Counted from the first letter of the stretch, positions 28,301-36,407 are shown. The stretch: 40,721 nucleotides of DNA from DATHRK01 sp035465395 (GCA_035465395.1 DATHRK010000066.1:1-40721); one strand, 5' to 3'. Program-made: numbers and translations. The notes: generated by a model from the sequence alone, not told the origin.

Positions 28301-30516
28301 ACGACCGGTACGTGAACGTCCGCGACCTGGACGAGGGGATCGGCGTGCTCTCCTCGCTGCTGCTCAAGAAGGACACCTACCGGTCCATGGCCGGGGGCGA
28401 TGGCGCGTGCATGGGGTGCGGCGAGAAGACCGCGGTTCACCTCGTGACGAGCACGATCGAGGCGGTGATGCAGCAGCGGGTGAAGGGCCTCGTGACCAGG
28501 ATCGACGGCCTCGTCGACGAGCTCGAGGCTCGCGAGCGCGAGATCGTCGCGTCCGCGGCGGACCTGGAGGCCGCGGCGCGCGAAGGGCAGGGTCCCGTCG
28601 AGGTCGACGTGTCGCCGGAGCTGCGCCGACGGCTCCAGACGCTCGCTCGCGCGCGCGGGGAGCTGCAGGATCTGCGGTGGCGCTACACGGCGGGACCGAG
28701 CGGCAAGGGCCGGGCGCCCGTCGGCATCACCAACTCGACCGGCTGCAGCTCGGTATGGGGGAGCACCTACCCGTACAACCCCTACCCCTTCCCCTGGGTC
28801 AACCACCTCTTCCAGGACGCGCCGTCGATCGCGATCGGCATCTTCGAAGGCCACATGCGCAAGATGGCGGACGCGTTCGTGTCGATCCGCCGGGCCGAGA
28901 AGCTGGTCGAAGGCTCCTACGACCCGGACGCGGACGAGAGCTTCTTCGGCGCGTTCGGCTGGGAGCAGTTCAGCGACGAGGAGTTCAAGCTGTGCCCGCC
29001 CATCCTGGCCATCGGCGGGGACGGCGCGATGCTGGACATCGGCTTCCAGAACCTCTCCCGCCTCATGGCGTCGGGGAAGCCGATTCGTGTCCTGATCCTG
29101 GACACGCAGGTCTACTCCAATACGGGAGGGCAGGCCTGCACGTCGGGTTTCACCGGCCAGGTCGCCGACATGAGCGCCTGGGGCAAGGCGCAGCACGGCA
29201 AGACGGAGGTCCGCAAGGAGCTGTCGTTCATCGCGCTGGCGCACCGGGGGGTCTTCGTGCACCAGTCGAGCCAGGCGCTCGCCAGCCACCTCATCGAGGG
29301 GGTGATCCGGGGGCTCAACTCGCGCCGTCCGGCGATCTTCAACATCTACACACCGTGCCCGGTGGAGCACGGATTGGCCGACGACTGGGCCCCCACCGCC
29401 GCCAAGCTGGCGCTGGAGGCCAGGGCCTTCCCCTTCCTCACCTACGACCCCGACGGCGGCGCCACCCTCTCGGAATGCCTGAGCCTGGACGGCAACCCGG
29501 CGCCCGACGACACCTGGCCCACGTACGAGCTGAAGTACGTGACCGAGGACGGCGAGGACCGGGCGATGGAGCTCCCCCTCACCATCGCCGACTGGGCCGC
29601 CACGGAAAGCCGCTTCCGGAAGCACTTCGAGCTCGTCGACCGCGCCGCCTGGGCCGATGACCAGATCCCGTTCCACGAGTTCGTGGAGCTCGACGCCGAC
29701 GCGCGCGACGGGAGGACGCCGTTCATCTGGACGGTCGGGAGCGAGGGGCGGCTCGACAGGCTGATCGCGTCCAAGGAGATGGTCTTCCTGGCCGAGGAGC
29801 GTCTCCACTTCTGGCACCAGCTGCGGGAGATGGCGGGGCTCGACGTTCCGGCGCGGGCTCGCGGCGTGGTGGCCCACGACCTGGAGCTGGAGTTCGAGTC
29901 GAAACTCGCCGGTATCCGTTCGGAATACGAGGCGCGCATTCACGAGCTCAAGTCCCGCTACCCGCGGGTGGTCGCCAGACGCATGGCCGAGGGGCTCCTG
30001 CGCTTCGGCGCCGACCGGCGCATCGCGGACGTGCTGAAGGACGCCGAGTCCGCGCCGGGGCTCGAGCCGATAGGCGCCGCCGAGCTGGTGGAGCCGGAGG
30101 CGGCGGGTGGATCGCGAGGGAACGGCGCGGCCGGGGAGGGGACCGTAGGGACCGACGCGGCCGATCGGTCGGCGCAGGCGGCGGGCTCGCGTTCGGCCGC
30201 CGCGACCGCCGAAGCGCCGGCGCCGGACGTCGTCGCCGTGGATGGGGGCGAGGGCGAGGACGCGCTGCGCATGGAGCCGTGGATCGACACGCCGCTCTGC
30301 ACGTCGTGCAACGACTGCATCAACATCAACGCCCAGATGTTCGCGTACGACGAGAACAAGCAGGCCTACATCGCCGACGCGGGCGCCGGAACCTACGCGC
30401 AGCTGGTCCAGGCAGCCGAGAAATGCCCGGCCGCCATCATCCACCCGGGGGACCCGCTCGACCCAGACGAGCCCGGGCTGGAGAAGTGGATCCAGCGGGC
30501 GGAGGCCCTGAACTGA
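25363..30516 (+). CDS. Giant pyruvate:ferredoxin oxidoreductase-like fusion with C-terminal ferredoxin
   Basis: Single-chain 2-oxoacid:acceptor oxidoreductase of 1717 residues; ordinary NifJ/PFOR is ~1170-1200. Order: pyrimidine-binding domain ~22-250 (AYPITPSTQMGEGWA, SSGQG); domain II ~300-400; gamma domain ~460-690 (VGGWGAITTGKNLG); 2x[4Fe-4S] module with C802/805/808/812 and C938/941/944/948, spaced by ~125 residues with an insertion; ThDP domain with CMGC (1016, 1019), GDG at 1219-1221 and YSNTGGQ. Extras: a helical insertion ~1035-1105, a helical C-terminal region ~1475-1560, an Ala/Gly linker, and a mono-cluster ferredoxin (C1646, C1649, C1652, C1688). Its place between rnfB and rnfC suggests direct electron delivery to Rnf. 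The 2-oxoacid is unknown; the canonical pyruvate-pocket region is divergent (NVHAGHDD). Large fused relatives probably exist in databases, but none could be consulted. Confidence 0.88.
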   Translation: MSMQKATSTGAGAVRYPGIPVAVDGSEAVVHAETLASEAAGAYPITPSTQMGEGWAVAVAQGRTNAYGRRLIFFEPEGEHAAAGVTAGMSMVGLRSTNFSSGQGIAYMHESLYAAAGKRLTYVLNVAARAMTKHALNVHAGHDDYHAVDDTGFFQLFAKDVQEIADFTLIAHRIAELGLTPGISAQDGFLTSHVIETVLLPEPELVREYLGDPSDTIESPTPAQRLVFGETRRRIPELFDLDYPALLGSVQNQDAYAQGVAAQRPFYFDHIRELTDRAFDEYAALTGRRYARVQGHRTEDADYVLVGQGTVVANAEAVADYLRETEGLKVGVLNVSMFRPFPCDLVSRHLAGKSGVVVLERVDQPLAADAPLLREIRTAMGQATENHRAARATKRLRFSGADPDPVTLPYPGVACVAADDVPDFYSAGFGFGSRDLQPGDLVAAVRNLLPGGRGRRQYYLGVDFIRRGTRLPKLQIWQEQLQDAYPDIAERALESAGDFNLLPADTLSLRIHSVGGWGAITTGKNLGLTAFELFGLHVKANPKYGSEKKGQPTTFYATLSRERVRLNAELKHVNVVLSPDGNVFRHSNPLAGIEPGGVFVIQSDQEPAEVWRTLPDHARRTITEKGIRVWALDGFGIASEEATDPELRYRMQGAAFMGAFFRASPLLEREGMDEEALFEGIRERLEAKFGSKGQQVVDDNYRVIRRGWTEARTVPTEGTGAGDSATAAPGARLPVIMSAPDAAPGLGDPGRFFEQVCSLCAVRQDGIADPFAAIGVIPAATSAVRDMTDIRFEVPDFVAERCTGCSQCWIQCPDAAIPGLVNTVEDLIDHAVRHTANGASNARIRQVQKHLAKETRKVLEAVEFTTFGDALKTAYGSLVERLGWDAGRRAELDGDFARVYSLVSDFPLARTVPFWDVPERKEKGAGGLLSVTINPEACKGCNICVDVCPEDALVTVRQDEGIVERLRRNWDFWEALPDTDDRYVNVRDLDEGIGVLSSLLLKKDTYRSMAGGDGACMGCGEKTAVHLVTSTIEAVMQQRVKGLVTRIDGLVDELEAREREIVASAADLEAAAREGQGPVEVDVSPELRRRLQTLARARGELQDLRWRYTAGPSGKGRAPVGITNSTGCSSVWGSTYPYNPYPFPWVNHLFQDAPSIAIGIFEGHMRKMADAFVSIRRAEKLVEGSYDPDADESFFGAFGWEQFSDEEFKLCPPILAIGGDGAMLDIGFQNLSRLMASGKPIRVLILDTQVYSNTGGQACTSGFTGQVADMSAWGKAQHGKTEVRKELSFIALAHRGVFVHQSSQALASHLIEGVIRGLNSRRPAIFNIYTPCPVEHGLADDWAPTAAKLALEARAFPFLTYDPDGGATLSECLSLDGNPAPDDTWPTYELKYVTEDGEDRAMELPLTIADWAATESRFRKHFELVDRAAWADDQIPFHEFVELDADARDGRTPFIWTVGSEGRLDRLIASKEMVFLAEERLHFWHQLREMAGLDVPARARGVVAHDLELEFESKLAGIRSEYEARIHELKSRYPRVVARRMAEGLLRFGADRRIADVLKDAESAPGLEPIGAAELVEPEAAGGSRGNGAAGEGTVGTDAADRSAQAAGSRSAAATAEAPAPDVVAVDGGEGEDALRMEPWIDTPLCTSCNDCININAQMFAYDENKQAYIADAGAGTYAQLVQAAEKCPAAIIHPGDPLDPDEPGLEKWIQRAEALN

Positions 30517-30526
30517 GAGGCCCGCC

Positions 30527-32092
30527 GTGCTCTCCTTCTTCTCATCCGCGCTGTCGTTCCGCCACGGGGTCCATCCGCCGGAGGCCAAGGACCTCACCTC
30601 CGGCGTGCCCGTGCGCCGGATGCCGTTTCCGGACGAGGTCGTGCTGCCGCTGAGCCAGAACGCGGGTGCGCCCGCGCGGTGCCTGGTACGGCCGGGTGAG
30701 CGCGTGGAGCGCGGCGACAAGATCGGCGAGGCCCAGGGTCACGTGTCGGTGCCCATCCACGCGACGGCGGCCGGCACCGTCGCGGCGGTGGAGCTGCGAC
30801 CTCATCCCTCCGGAGGGCTCTCCGAGGCGGTCGTGGTGCGGCTCGACCGCACCTCCCCCCAGATCCCCCGGCCCCGGCTGGTCCCGAGGTGGGAGGGGCT
30901 GACCCCCGACGAGGTCCGCGCGGCGGTGAAGGAGGCCGGCGTCGTGGGTCTGGGGGGCGCGGCGTTCCCCACCCACGTGAAGCTGAATCCCCCGGAAGGC
31001 GTGCCCATCGAGCTGCTGCTGGTGAACGGGGCGGAGTGCGAGCCCTACCTGACCTCCGACCACCGGACCATGGTCGAGTACCCCGAGCGGGTCCACTTCG
31101 GTGTCCGCGTGATGCTGCAGTGTCTGGGGGTCCGGCGCGCGATCATCGGGGTCGAGATGAACAAGCCCGACGCGATTCGGGCGCTGTCCCGAACGCTCCC
31201 CGACGACCTGGACATCACCGTCCAGCCGCTGCGCGTGAAGTACCCGCAGGGGGCGGAGAAGATGCTCATCCGCTCGGTTACCGGGCGCGAAGTGCCTTCC
31301 GGGAAGCTGCCCATGCACGTGGGCGCCGTGGTGCAGAACGTGGGCTCCATCGCCGCCATCGCCGAGGTCTTCGAGACCGGCTACCCGCTGATCGAGCGCA
31401 TCGTGACGGTAACGGGACCCGGGGTGGTACGGCCGTCCAACCTGGTGATCCCGGTCGGCACGAAGATCCGCGACGTGCTCGCGTTCTGCGGGGGCCTGAC
31501 GGCGGACGCGCGGGAGGTGGTCTTCGGCGGTCCCATGATGGGCGCCAGCCAGCCCGACCTGTCCGCGCCAGTCCTGAAGGGCACCAGCGGGATCGTCGTG
31601 CTGGTCGAGGGCCAGGTCATGCCCCGCCGCACGTACCCTTGCATCTCGTGCGGGTACTGCCTCGACGCCTGTCCGGTGTTCCTGAATCCGTCTCAGCTCG
31701 GCAAGCTGGCGCAAGCGGGTCGCTACGACGGGATGGTCGAGCATCACCTGATGGACTGCATGCTGTGCGGGTCATGCTCGTACGTGTGCCCCTCGAGCAT
31801 CCCGCTGGCGCAGATGTTCGCGCTCTCCAAGGGCGCGGTGCGTCGCGCGCAGGCACGCGAGACGCGCCGGCTGGCCGAGGCCGACGAGGAGCGCCGGGCC
31901 CGGGAGGAGCGCGAGGCCGCCGAAGCGGCGGTCGAGGCGGGTGGGGGGAGCGGCGTGGGGCATGGGGCAGGCAGCCCGGCGCAAGCGCCGGCGCCGGGTC
32001 GGGCCCGGGGCGATGCGCACGTCGGGCCCCGCGCGGAACCGGCGTCGGTCGGCGCCGGCGGGGACCTCGCGGTCCCGGGAGGCATCGCGTGA
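30527..32092 (+). CDS. rnfC: Rnf complex subunit C (NADH/FMN-binding)
   Basis: Peripheral subunit that exchanges electrons with NAD(H). The 521-residue protein has the N-terminal RnfC barrel-sandwich part (HGVHPPEAKDLTSG), the flavin/NAD-binding glycine-rich loop VGLGGAAFPTHVKL with LLVNGAECEPYLT, a SLBB-like region, and two [4Fe-4S] binding motifs: CISCGYCLDACP (C372/375/378/382) and CMLCGSCSYVCP (C411/414/417/421). The ~90-residue tail is low-complexity, charged then Gly/Ala-rich. GTG start 10 bp after the PFOR-like stop; the stop overlaps rnfD (GTGA). All catalytic elements appear intact. Confidence 0.95.
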   Translation: MLSFFSSALSFRHGVHPPEAKDLTSGVPVRRMPFPDEVVLPLSQNAGAPARCLVRPGERVERGDKIGEAQGHVSVPIHATAAGTVAAVELRPHPSGGLSEAVVVRLDRTSPQIPRPRLVPRWEGLTPDEVRAAVKEAGVVGLGGAAFPTHVKLNPPEGVPIELLLVNGAECEPYLTSDHRTMVEYPERVHFGVRVMLQCLGVRRAIIGVEMNKPDAIRALSRTLPDDLDITVQPLRVKYPQGAEKMLIRSVTGREVPSGKLPMHVGAVVQNVGSIAAIAEVFETGYPLIERIVTVTGPGVVRPSNLVIPVGTKIRDVLAFCGGLTADAREVVFGGPMMGASQPDLSAPVLKGTSGIVVLVEGQVMPRRTYPCISCGYCLDACPVFLNPSQLGKLAQAGRYDGMVEHHLMDCMLCGSCSYVCPSSIPLAQMFALSKGAVRRAQARETRRLAEADEERRAREEREAAEAAVEAGGGSGVGHGAGSPAQAPAPGRARGDAHVGPRAEPASVGAGGDLAVPGGIA

Positions 32093-33174
32093 GGCCGCCC
32101 CTCGCCGGCGAACCGGACTCCACGGCTCCGCGCCTGCAGGTGGCGGCATCGCCCCACGTCCACGGGCCCGCAGACACCGCGCGCATCATGTGGTCGGTAG
32201 TGGCGAGCCTGCTCCCGGTCGTCCTCGGAGCGGTCTGGTTCTTCGGCGTCAGCGCGCTGCTGGTGATCGCGGCGGCGACGCTCGGTGCGCTGGCGACGGA
32301 GCGGGCGTTCTTGCCGAGCGCCGGCCCTACGGGCGTCCGCGACGGCTCGGCGACCATCACCGGCCTGCTGCTGGGCCTGACGCTCCCACCCGGGCTGCCA
32401 GTGTGGATGGCGTTCCTCGGGGGCGCGTTCGCGATCGCGTTCGGCAAGCTGCTGTTCGGCGGCCTGGGGCAGAACGTCTTCAACCCCGCGCTCGTGGGGC
32501 GGGCCTTCCTGCAGGCCGCCTTTCCGGTGGCGCTGACGACCTGGTCGCTGCCGCGCACCGCGAGTGGTGGCGCCGCGGACTTCTGGGCGCTGCGGGGAGA
32601 CAACCTCGCGCTCCCTCTGATGGGCCCGGACCCGACCCCGGCGATGGACGCGATCACGGGGGCCACGCCTCTGGGCCTCATGAAGTTCGAGGGGCAGTCG
32701 ACGGTGCAGGCCGATCTCTTCCTGGGAGGCGTGGCCGGCTCCCTCGGCGAGACATCCGCGCTCCTGATCCTGGTCGGCGGCGCATACCTGGCCTGGAAGA
32801 ACTACCTCAACTGGCGTATCCCGGTGGGCGTGCTGGCTACGGTCGCAGCCCTCTCCAGCGTGTTGTACCTGCTCGACCCCACACGCCACCCGGGTGCGCC
32901 TTTCGCGCTCTTCTCCGGTGGTCTGATGCTCGGCGCGGTCTACATGGCCACCGACATGGTGACGTCGCCGGTGACGAACCGCGGGGCGTGGATCTTCGCC
33001 GTGGGGATAGGGCTTCTCGTCGTGGTGATCCGGGCGTGGAGCGGGCTTCCCGAGGGCGTGATGTATTCGATCCTGCTGATGAACGCCATGGTGCCGTTCA
33101 TCGACCGCGCGACGCAGCCCAGGGTGTTCGGAACGAGCCGGGCTCCGCACGCCGGCACGGAGGCCTCGCCGTGA
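32089..33174 (+). CDS. rnfD: Rnf complex subunit D (membrane, covalent FMN)
   Basis: Integral membrane subunit of Rnf, homologous to NqrB. The 361-residue protein has about nine hydrophobic helices. The flavinylation motif AITGATPLG is visible, with Thr193 the expected site of phosphoester-linked FMN, attached by ApbE. FGGLGQNVFNPALVGRAFL and YMATDMVTSPVTNRG are strong family signatures. GTG start at 32089 overlaps the rnfC stop; the GTG of rnfG overlaps its own stop. Proteins of this type form part of the ion-translocation path. Confidence 0.95.
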   Translation: MRPPLAGEPDSTAPRLQVAASPHVHGPADTARIMWSVVASLLPVVLGAVWFFGVSALLVIAAATLGALATERAFLPSAGPTGVRDGSATITGLLLGLTLPPGLPVWMAFLGGAFAIAFGKLLFGGLGQNVFNPALVGRAFLQAAFPVALTTWSLPRTASGGAADFWALRGDNLALPLMGPDPTPAMDAITGATPLGLMKFEGQSTVQADLFLGGVAGSLGETSALLILVGGAYLAWKNYLNWRIPVGVLATVAALSSVLYLLDPTRHPGAPFALFSGGLMLGAVYMATDMVTSPVTNRGAWIFAVGIGLLVVVIRAWSGLPEGVMYSILLMNAMVPFIDRATQPRVFGTSRAPHAGTEASP

Positions 33175-33929
33175 ACGATGAGCGACTGCCCGTCGTCGAG
33201 TCCGACCGGTTGCCGTCGGGCGGGGGCCCCGCCTCGGCGGGGAGGAGCCTCGGTGGTGGCGCGGACGGGGGTGGGTCGGCCCCGCAGCGGGTCGACACCT
33301 CCGCGCGGCGCCTGGTGGCCACGCTGGCGCTCGCGGGCGCGCTTGCCGGCCTCGTCATAGTACTGGTCCACCAGTGGACCGAGCCCCGCATCCAGGCGCA
33401 CCGGGCCCGCGTCCTGCGCGAGGCGGTCTACGAGGTCCTCGCGGGGCCCGAGCGTTACGAGAGGGCCTTCCTCGTGGACGGGGCCTTTACGACGCGGACT
33501 CCGGCGGCCGATACGAGCAACCTGGAACGGGTGTACGTCGGCTTCGACGCGGCCGGGAGGCCCACCGGGATCGCGGTCACCGGCGAGGCGGCGGGCTTCC
33601 AGGACGTGATCCGGCTGATCTTCGGCTTCGACCCCTCGCGCGGCGAAGTGCTGGGGATGAAGGTGCTCGAGAGCAAGGAGACGCCGGGCCTGGGCGACAA
33701 GATCGAGAAGGATTCCGCGTTCGTCGCGGGCTTTCGCGGGGCTGCGGCCCCGCTGGTCGGCGTGAAGGCCGCGAACGCCGGGGGCGCGGAGGGCGAGGTC
33801 GACATGATTACCGGAGCCACGATCTCGTCCCGCGCCGTCATCGACGTCATCAACCGGCGGCTCGACACGCTGGGCGCGCCGATGACGGAGTTCTGGGAGC
33901 GCGCGGTGATCGCGGAGGGGTCGCGGTGA
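33171..33929 (+). CDS. rnfG: Rnf complex subunit G (covalent FMN, periplasmic domain)
   Basis: Homologue of NqrC carrying a covalently bound FMN on the periplasmic side. One membrane helix at about residues 46-65 (LVATLALAGALAGLVIVLVH) follows a ~40-residue Gly/Ser-rich cytoplasmic extension that is longer than usual. The flavinylation motif DMITGATISSRAV contains the acceptor Thr217. KVLESKETPGLGDKIEKD is another RnfG hallmark. Start GTG 33171 overlaps the rnfD stop; the rnfE GTG overlaps its own stop. Substrate of the ApbE encoded downstream in the same unit. Confidence 0.94.
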   Translation: MNDERLPVVESDRLPSGGGPASAGRSLGGGADGGGSAPQRVDTSARRLVATLALAGALAGLVIVLVHQWTEPRIQAHRARVLREAVYEVLAGPERYERAFLVDGAFTTRTPAADTSNLERVYVGFDAAGRPTGIAVTGEAAGFQDVIRLIFGFDPSRGEVLGMKVLESKETPGLGDKIEKDSAFVAGFRGAAAPLVGVKAANAGGAEGEVDMITGATISSRAVIDVINRRLDTLGAPMTEFWERAVIAEGSR

Positions 33930-34690
33930 AGACCACGACCCCCCAGGAGGACCTCCTCCGCGGCGTCTGGAAGGAGAACCCCGTCCTAGTGCAGCTCCTG
34001 GGCCTGTGCCCGGCGCTGGCGGTGACGAACACCGTGGAGAACGCGATCGCGATGGGCGCCGCGACCCTCTTCGTGCTGTTCGGGTCGTCGACCCTGGTGG
34101 CCACGCTCAAGAAGGCGATCCCGAACGAGATTCGCATCAGCGCCTACATCCTGATCATCGCCACCTTCGTGACCATGGCCGACATGATCCTGGCCGCGGT
34201 GGTCCCGGAGATTCACAAGGCGCTGGGCGCGTTCGTCGCCCTCATCGTGGTCAACTGCATGATCCTCGGCCGGCAGGAGGCGTTCGCATCCAAGCGTCCC
34301 GTGGGTCGGGCGATGCTGGACGCCGTGGGCACGGGCGTCGGGTTCTTCGTCGCGCTCCTCCTGATGGGCGGTTTCCGGGAGGTGCTGGGCAGCGGCTCGA
34401 TGCTCGGTGTGCCTCTCTTCGGCGCCGGCTTCGAGCCCTGGACCATCATGATCCTGCCCTCGGGAGGGTTCTTCACGCTGGGCTTCATCCTGCTGGGGCT
34501 GGCGTGGTGGAAGGAACGGAGCGACGACGCCGCGCACCTGCGCCGCTGGCCCCACGGCGTGCTCGCGCAGGTCGCGGTGATCGGGGCCGGCGAGCGTGGC
34601 CCGCTCGACGCGGCCGGGATCCGCGCCGCCGGATTCTCGCGCGCGGGTGTTCGGGAGACGGGCGAGTCCGGCGGGAGGAACGAGCGATGA
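33926..34690 (+). CDS. rnfE: Rnf complex subunit E (membrane)
   Basis: Integral membrane subunit homologous to NqrD, about six helices in 254 residues. Cys28 (LLGLCPALAV) and Cys111 (VNCMILGRQ) are the conserved intramembrane cysteines that, together with two from RnfA, hold the iron centre at the RnfA-RnfE interface in characterised complexes (known biology). N-terminal EDLLRGVWKENPVLVQ is typical. A hydrophilic C-terminal tail of ~45 residues (after HLRRWPHG) looks variable. GTG start at 33926 gives the family-length protein. Stop overlaps rnfA. Confidence 0.95.
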   Translation: MKTTTPQEDLLRGVWKENPVLVQLLGLCPALAVTNTVENAIAMGAATLFVLFGSSTLVATLKKAIPNEIRISAYILIIATFVTMADMILAAVVPEIHKALGAFVALIVVNCMILGRQEAFASKRPVGRAMLDAVGTGVGFFVALLLMGGFREVLGSGSMLGVPLFGAGFEPWTIMILPSGGFFTLGFILLGLAWWKERSDDAAHLRRWPHGVLAQVAVIGAGERGPLDAAGIRAAGFSRAGVRETGESGGRNER

Positions 34691-35271
34691 ACGCGCCCGC
34701 GGAGCTGTTCGCGATCTTCCTGAGCGCGATGCTGGTGAACAACTTCACGCTCGTCCTGTTCCTGGGGCTGTGCCCCTTCCTGGGCGTCAGCGCAAAGGTG
34801 TCCACGGCGCTGCGCATGGGCATGGCGAACGTGTTCGTCCTCGCGATCACGTCGCTCGTCGCGTCGATCCTCAACGCGTGGGTGCTGACGTACGCCCCCT
34901 ACCTGAGGCTCATCTCGTTCATCGTCGTGATCGCATCGCTGGTCCAGATCACCGAAATGGCCATCCGGAAGCTGAGCCCGACGCTGTTCCGGGAGCTGGG
35001 CATCTACCTGCCCCTGATCACGACCAACTGCGCGATCCTGGGCCTCGCGATCTTCCAGACCAACCGGCAGTACGACTTCGTCGAGGGGCTGGCGTTCGCC
35101 CTGGGGGCCGGCGCCGGCCTCACGCTGGCTCTCGTGCTGATGGCCTCGATCCGCGAGCGGACGGAGCTCGCCGACGTGCCCAGCGTAGCCCGGAACATGG
35201 GCCTCGTGCTCATCATCGCCGGCACCCTGTCCATGGCGTTCATGGGCTTCGCCGGCCTTCTGAGTGGGTGA
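34687..35271 (+). CDS. rnfA: Rnf complex subunit A (membrane)
   Basis: Integral membrane subunit homologous to NqrE, 194 residues with six helices, inverted in topology relative to RnfE. Conserved intramembrane cysteines are Cys29 (FLGLCPFLGV) and Cys115 (ITTNCAILG), the partner ligands of the RnfA-RnfE iron centre. LVNNFTLVLFLG and the C-terminal MAFMGFAGLLSG are diagnostic. ATG at 34687 overlaps the rnfE stop. The stop is followed after 6 bp by a 49-residue cysteine-rich gene that may serve this very centre. Confidence 0.96.
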   Translation: MNAPAELFAIFLSAMLVNNFTLVLFLGLCPFLGVSAKVSTALRMGMANVFVLAITSLVASILNAWVLTYAPYLRLISFIVVIASLVQITEMAIRKLSPTLFRELGIYLPLITTNCAILGLAIFQTNRQYDFVEGLAFALGAGAGLTLALVLMASIRERTELADVPSVARNMGLVLIIAGTLSMAFMGFAGLLSG

Positions 35272-35277
35272 GGCGTA

Positions 35278-35427
35278 ATGATCACTGTCATGGCGATCCT
35301 CGGCTTCGCGGTGCTCTTCGCGCTCGTGGCGTTGTTGCCGCTCCGACGGGCGGAGGACTGCGGGGGGAACTGCGGCGCCTGTCGAGGCGGAGAATGCCAC
35401 CTGGAACGTCGGAGCGCCGACCCATGA
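35278..35427 (+). CDS. 49-residue one-helix, four-cysteine protein, NqrM-like candidate maturation factor
   Basis: Short reading frame from ATG 35278 to TGA 35427. Residues 2-22 form one membrane helix (MITVMAILGFAVLFALVALL), followed by an Arg-Arg stop-transfer and a four-cysteine cluster: Cys28, Cys32, Cys35 and Cys40 in DCGGNCGACRGGEC. It starts 6 bp after rnfA and its stop overlaps the apbE start (ATGA), so it is translated within the unit. NqrM, the small one-helix cysteine protein needed to build the iron centre of Na+-NQR, has the same architecture and commonly lies beside apbE at the end of nqr operons (known biology). I infer an analogous iron-delivery role for the RnfA-RnfE centre. 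Sequence identity to NqrM is low and untested. Confidence 0.75.
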   Translation: MITVMAILGFAVLFALVALLPLRRAEDCGGNCGACRGGECHLERRSADP

Positions 35428-36407
35428 CCCACCCCAACTGGCCGGACCGCAGGCGGTTTCTCGAGGTCGGCCTCGGGGCGTTCGCGGTGGCCGCCCTGCC
35501 CGGATTGCTGCGGCCCGGCCGCCGACTGGTGCGCAGGAGCGTTCCGGTCATGGGAACGGTGGCCGAGCTCGCCGTCGTGACGCGCCACGAGCGGCACGGG
35601 CAGCGCGCCCTGGACGCCGCCGTGGCCGAGCTGCGCCGGATCGACGCGCTCATGACCCGTTTCCGCGAGGACTCGGATGTCGGGCGCGCGAACCTCACCG
35701 CCAGCCGGGGCTGGGTACCCGTCTCCCGGGACACCGCCGCCGTGCTGGAGATCGCTCTGCAATGGGCGCGGGCGAGCGAGGGCACCTTCGATCCGGCGGT
35801 GGGGCGGGCCGTGGCGCTGTGGGACGTCGGCCGAAGGAGGGTGCCTCCCGCCACCGGGGCCGTGGCAGAGCTGGCGGGGCGCGAGCTGTGGCGAGCCGTC
35901 GAGGTCGACGCCTCCGGTGCGGCGCCGCGGGTGCGCTTCCACGACCCCGGGGTCGCGCTGGACCTGGGGGGGATCGCCAAGGGGTACGCGGTCGACCTGG
36001 CGGCCCGCGCGCTCCGGCACCAGGGCGTGTTCGATGCGCTGGTGAACGCGGGCGGCGACCTGAGCGTGATGGGACGCTCCGCGGAGGGCGATGCGTGGGT
36101 CGTGGGAGTGCGGTCGCCGGACGACCCGGCCCGCCTCGTCGCGTCCCTGCGGGTCGGCGACGCCGCGATCGCCACCTCGGGCGATTACCTGCAGTACTTC
36201 GAGCACCGGGGAAGAAGGTACCACCACCTGATGGACCCCGCGGCCGCGGCGCCGCGTCCGACGCGAATGCGGACCCTGACGGTCGTCGCGCACCGGTGCG
36301 TGGACGCGGACGCGGGAGCCACGGCTGTGTTCGGCATGCCTCGAGAGTGGGCGAGCGAGGTGCTCGCGCGGGGACGGCCGGAGAGTCGAATCGCGCACGT
36401 GGGCTGA
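35424..36407 (+). CDS. apbE: FAD:protein FMN transferase (ApbE), Tat-exported
   Basis: Attaches FMN covalently to threonines of RnfD and RnfG from FAD, outside the cytoplasm. The 327-residue protein has a Tat leader (PDRRRFLEVGLGAFAVAALPG). FDPAVGRAVALWDVG, the metal/FAD motif VALDLGGIAKGYAVD and VNAGGDLSVMG are ApbE hallmarks, and ATSGDYLQYFEHRGRRYHHLMDP supplies further FAD contacts. It is co-translated with the small cysteine protein (ATGA overlap). Co-location with the two flavoproteins it must modify makes the role clear. Confidence 0.93.
   Translation: MTHPNWPDRRRFLEVGLGAFAVAALPGLLRPGRRLVRRSVPVMGTVAELAVVTRHERHGQRALDAAVAELRRIDALMTRFREDSDVGRANLTASRGWVPVSRDTAAVLEIALQWARASEGTFDPAVGRAVALWDVGRRRVPPATGAVAELAGRELWRAVEVDASGAAPRVRFHDPGVALDLGGIAKGYAVDLAARALRHQGVFDALVNAGGDLSVMGRSAEGDAWVVGVRSPDDPARLVASLRVGDAAIATSGDYLQYFEHRGRRYHHLMDPAAAAPRPTRMRTLTVVAHRCVDADAGATAVFGMPREWASEVLARGRPESRIAHVG

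Noticed and set aside
25270..30720. A 1816-codon open frame on the minus strand opposite the giant PFOR-like gene
   Set aside because: It mirrors the coding frame of the plus-strand gene, is full of Arg/His/Val-rich low-information sequence, matches no family, and is expected from GC-rich third positions on the other strand.
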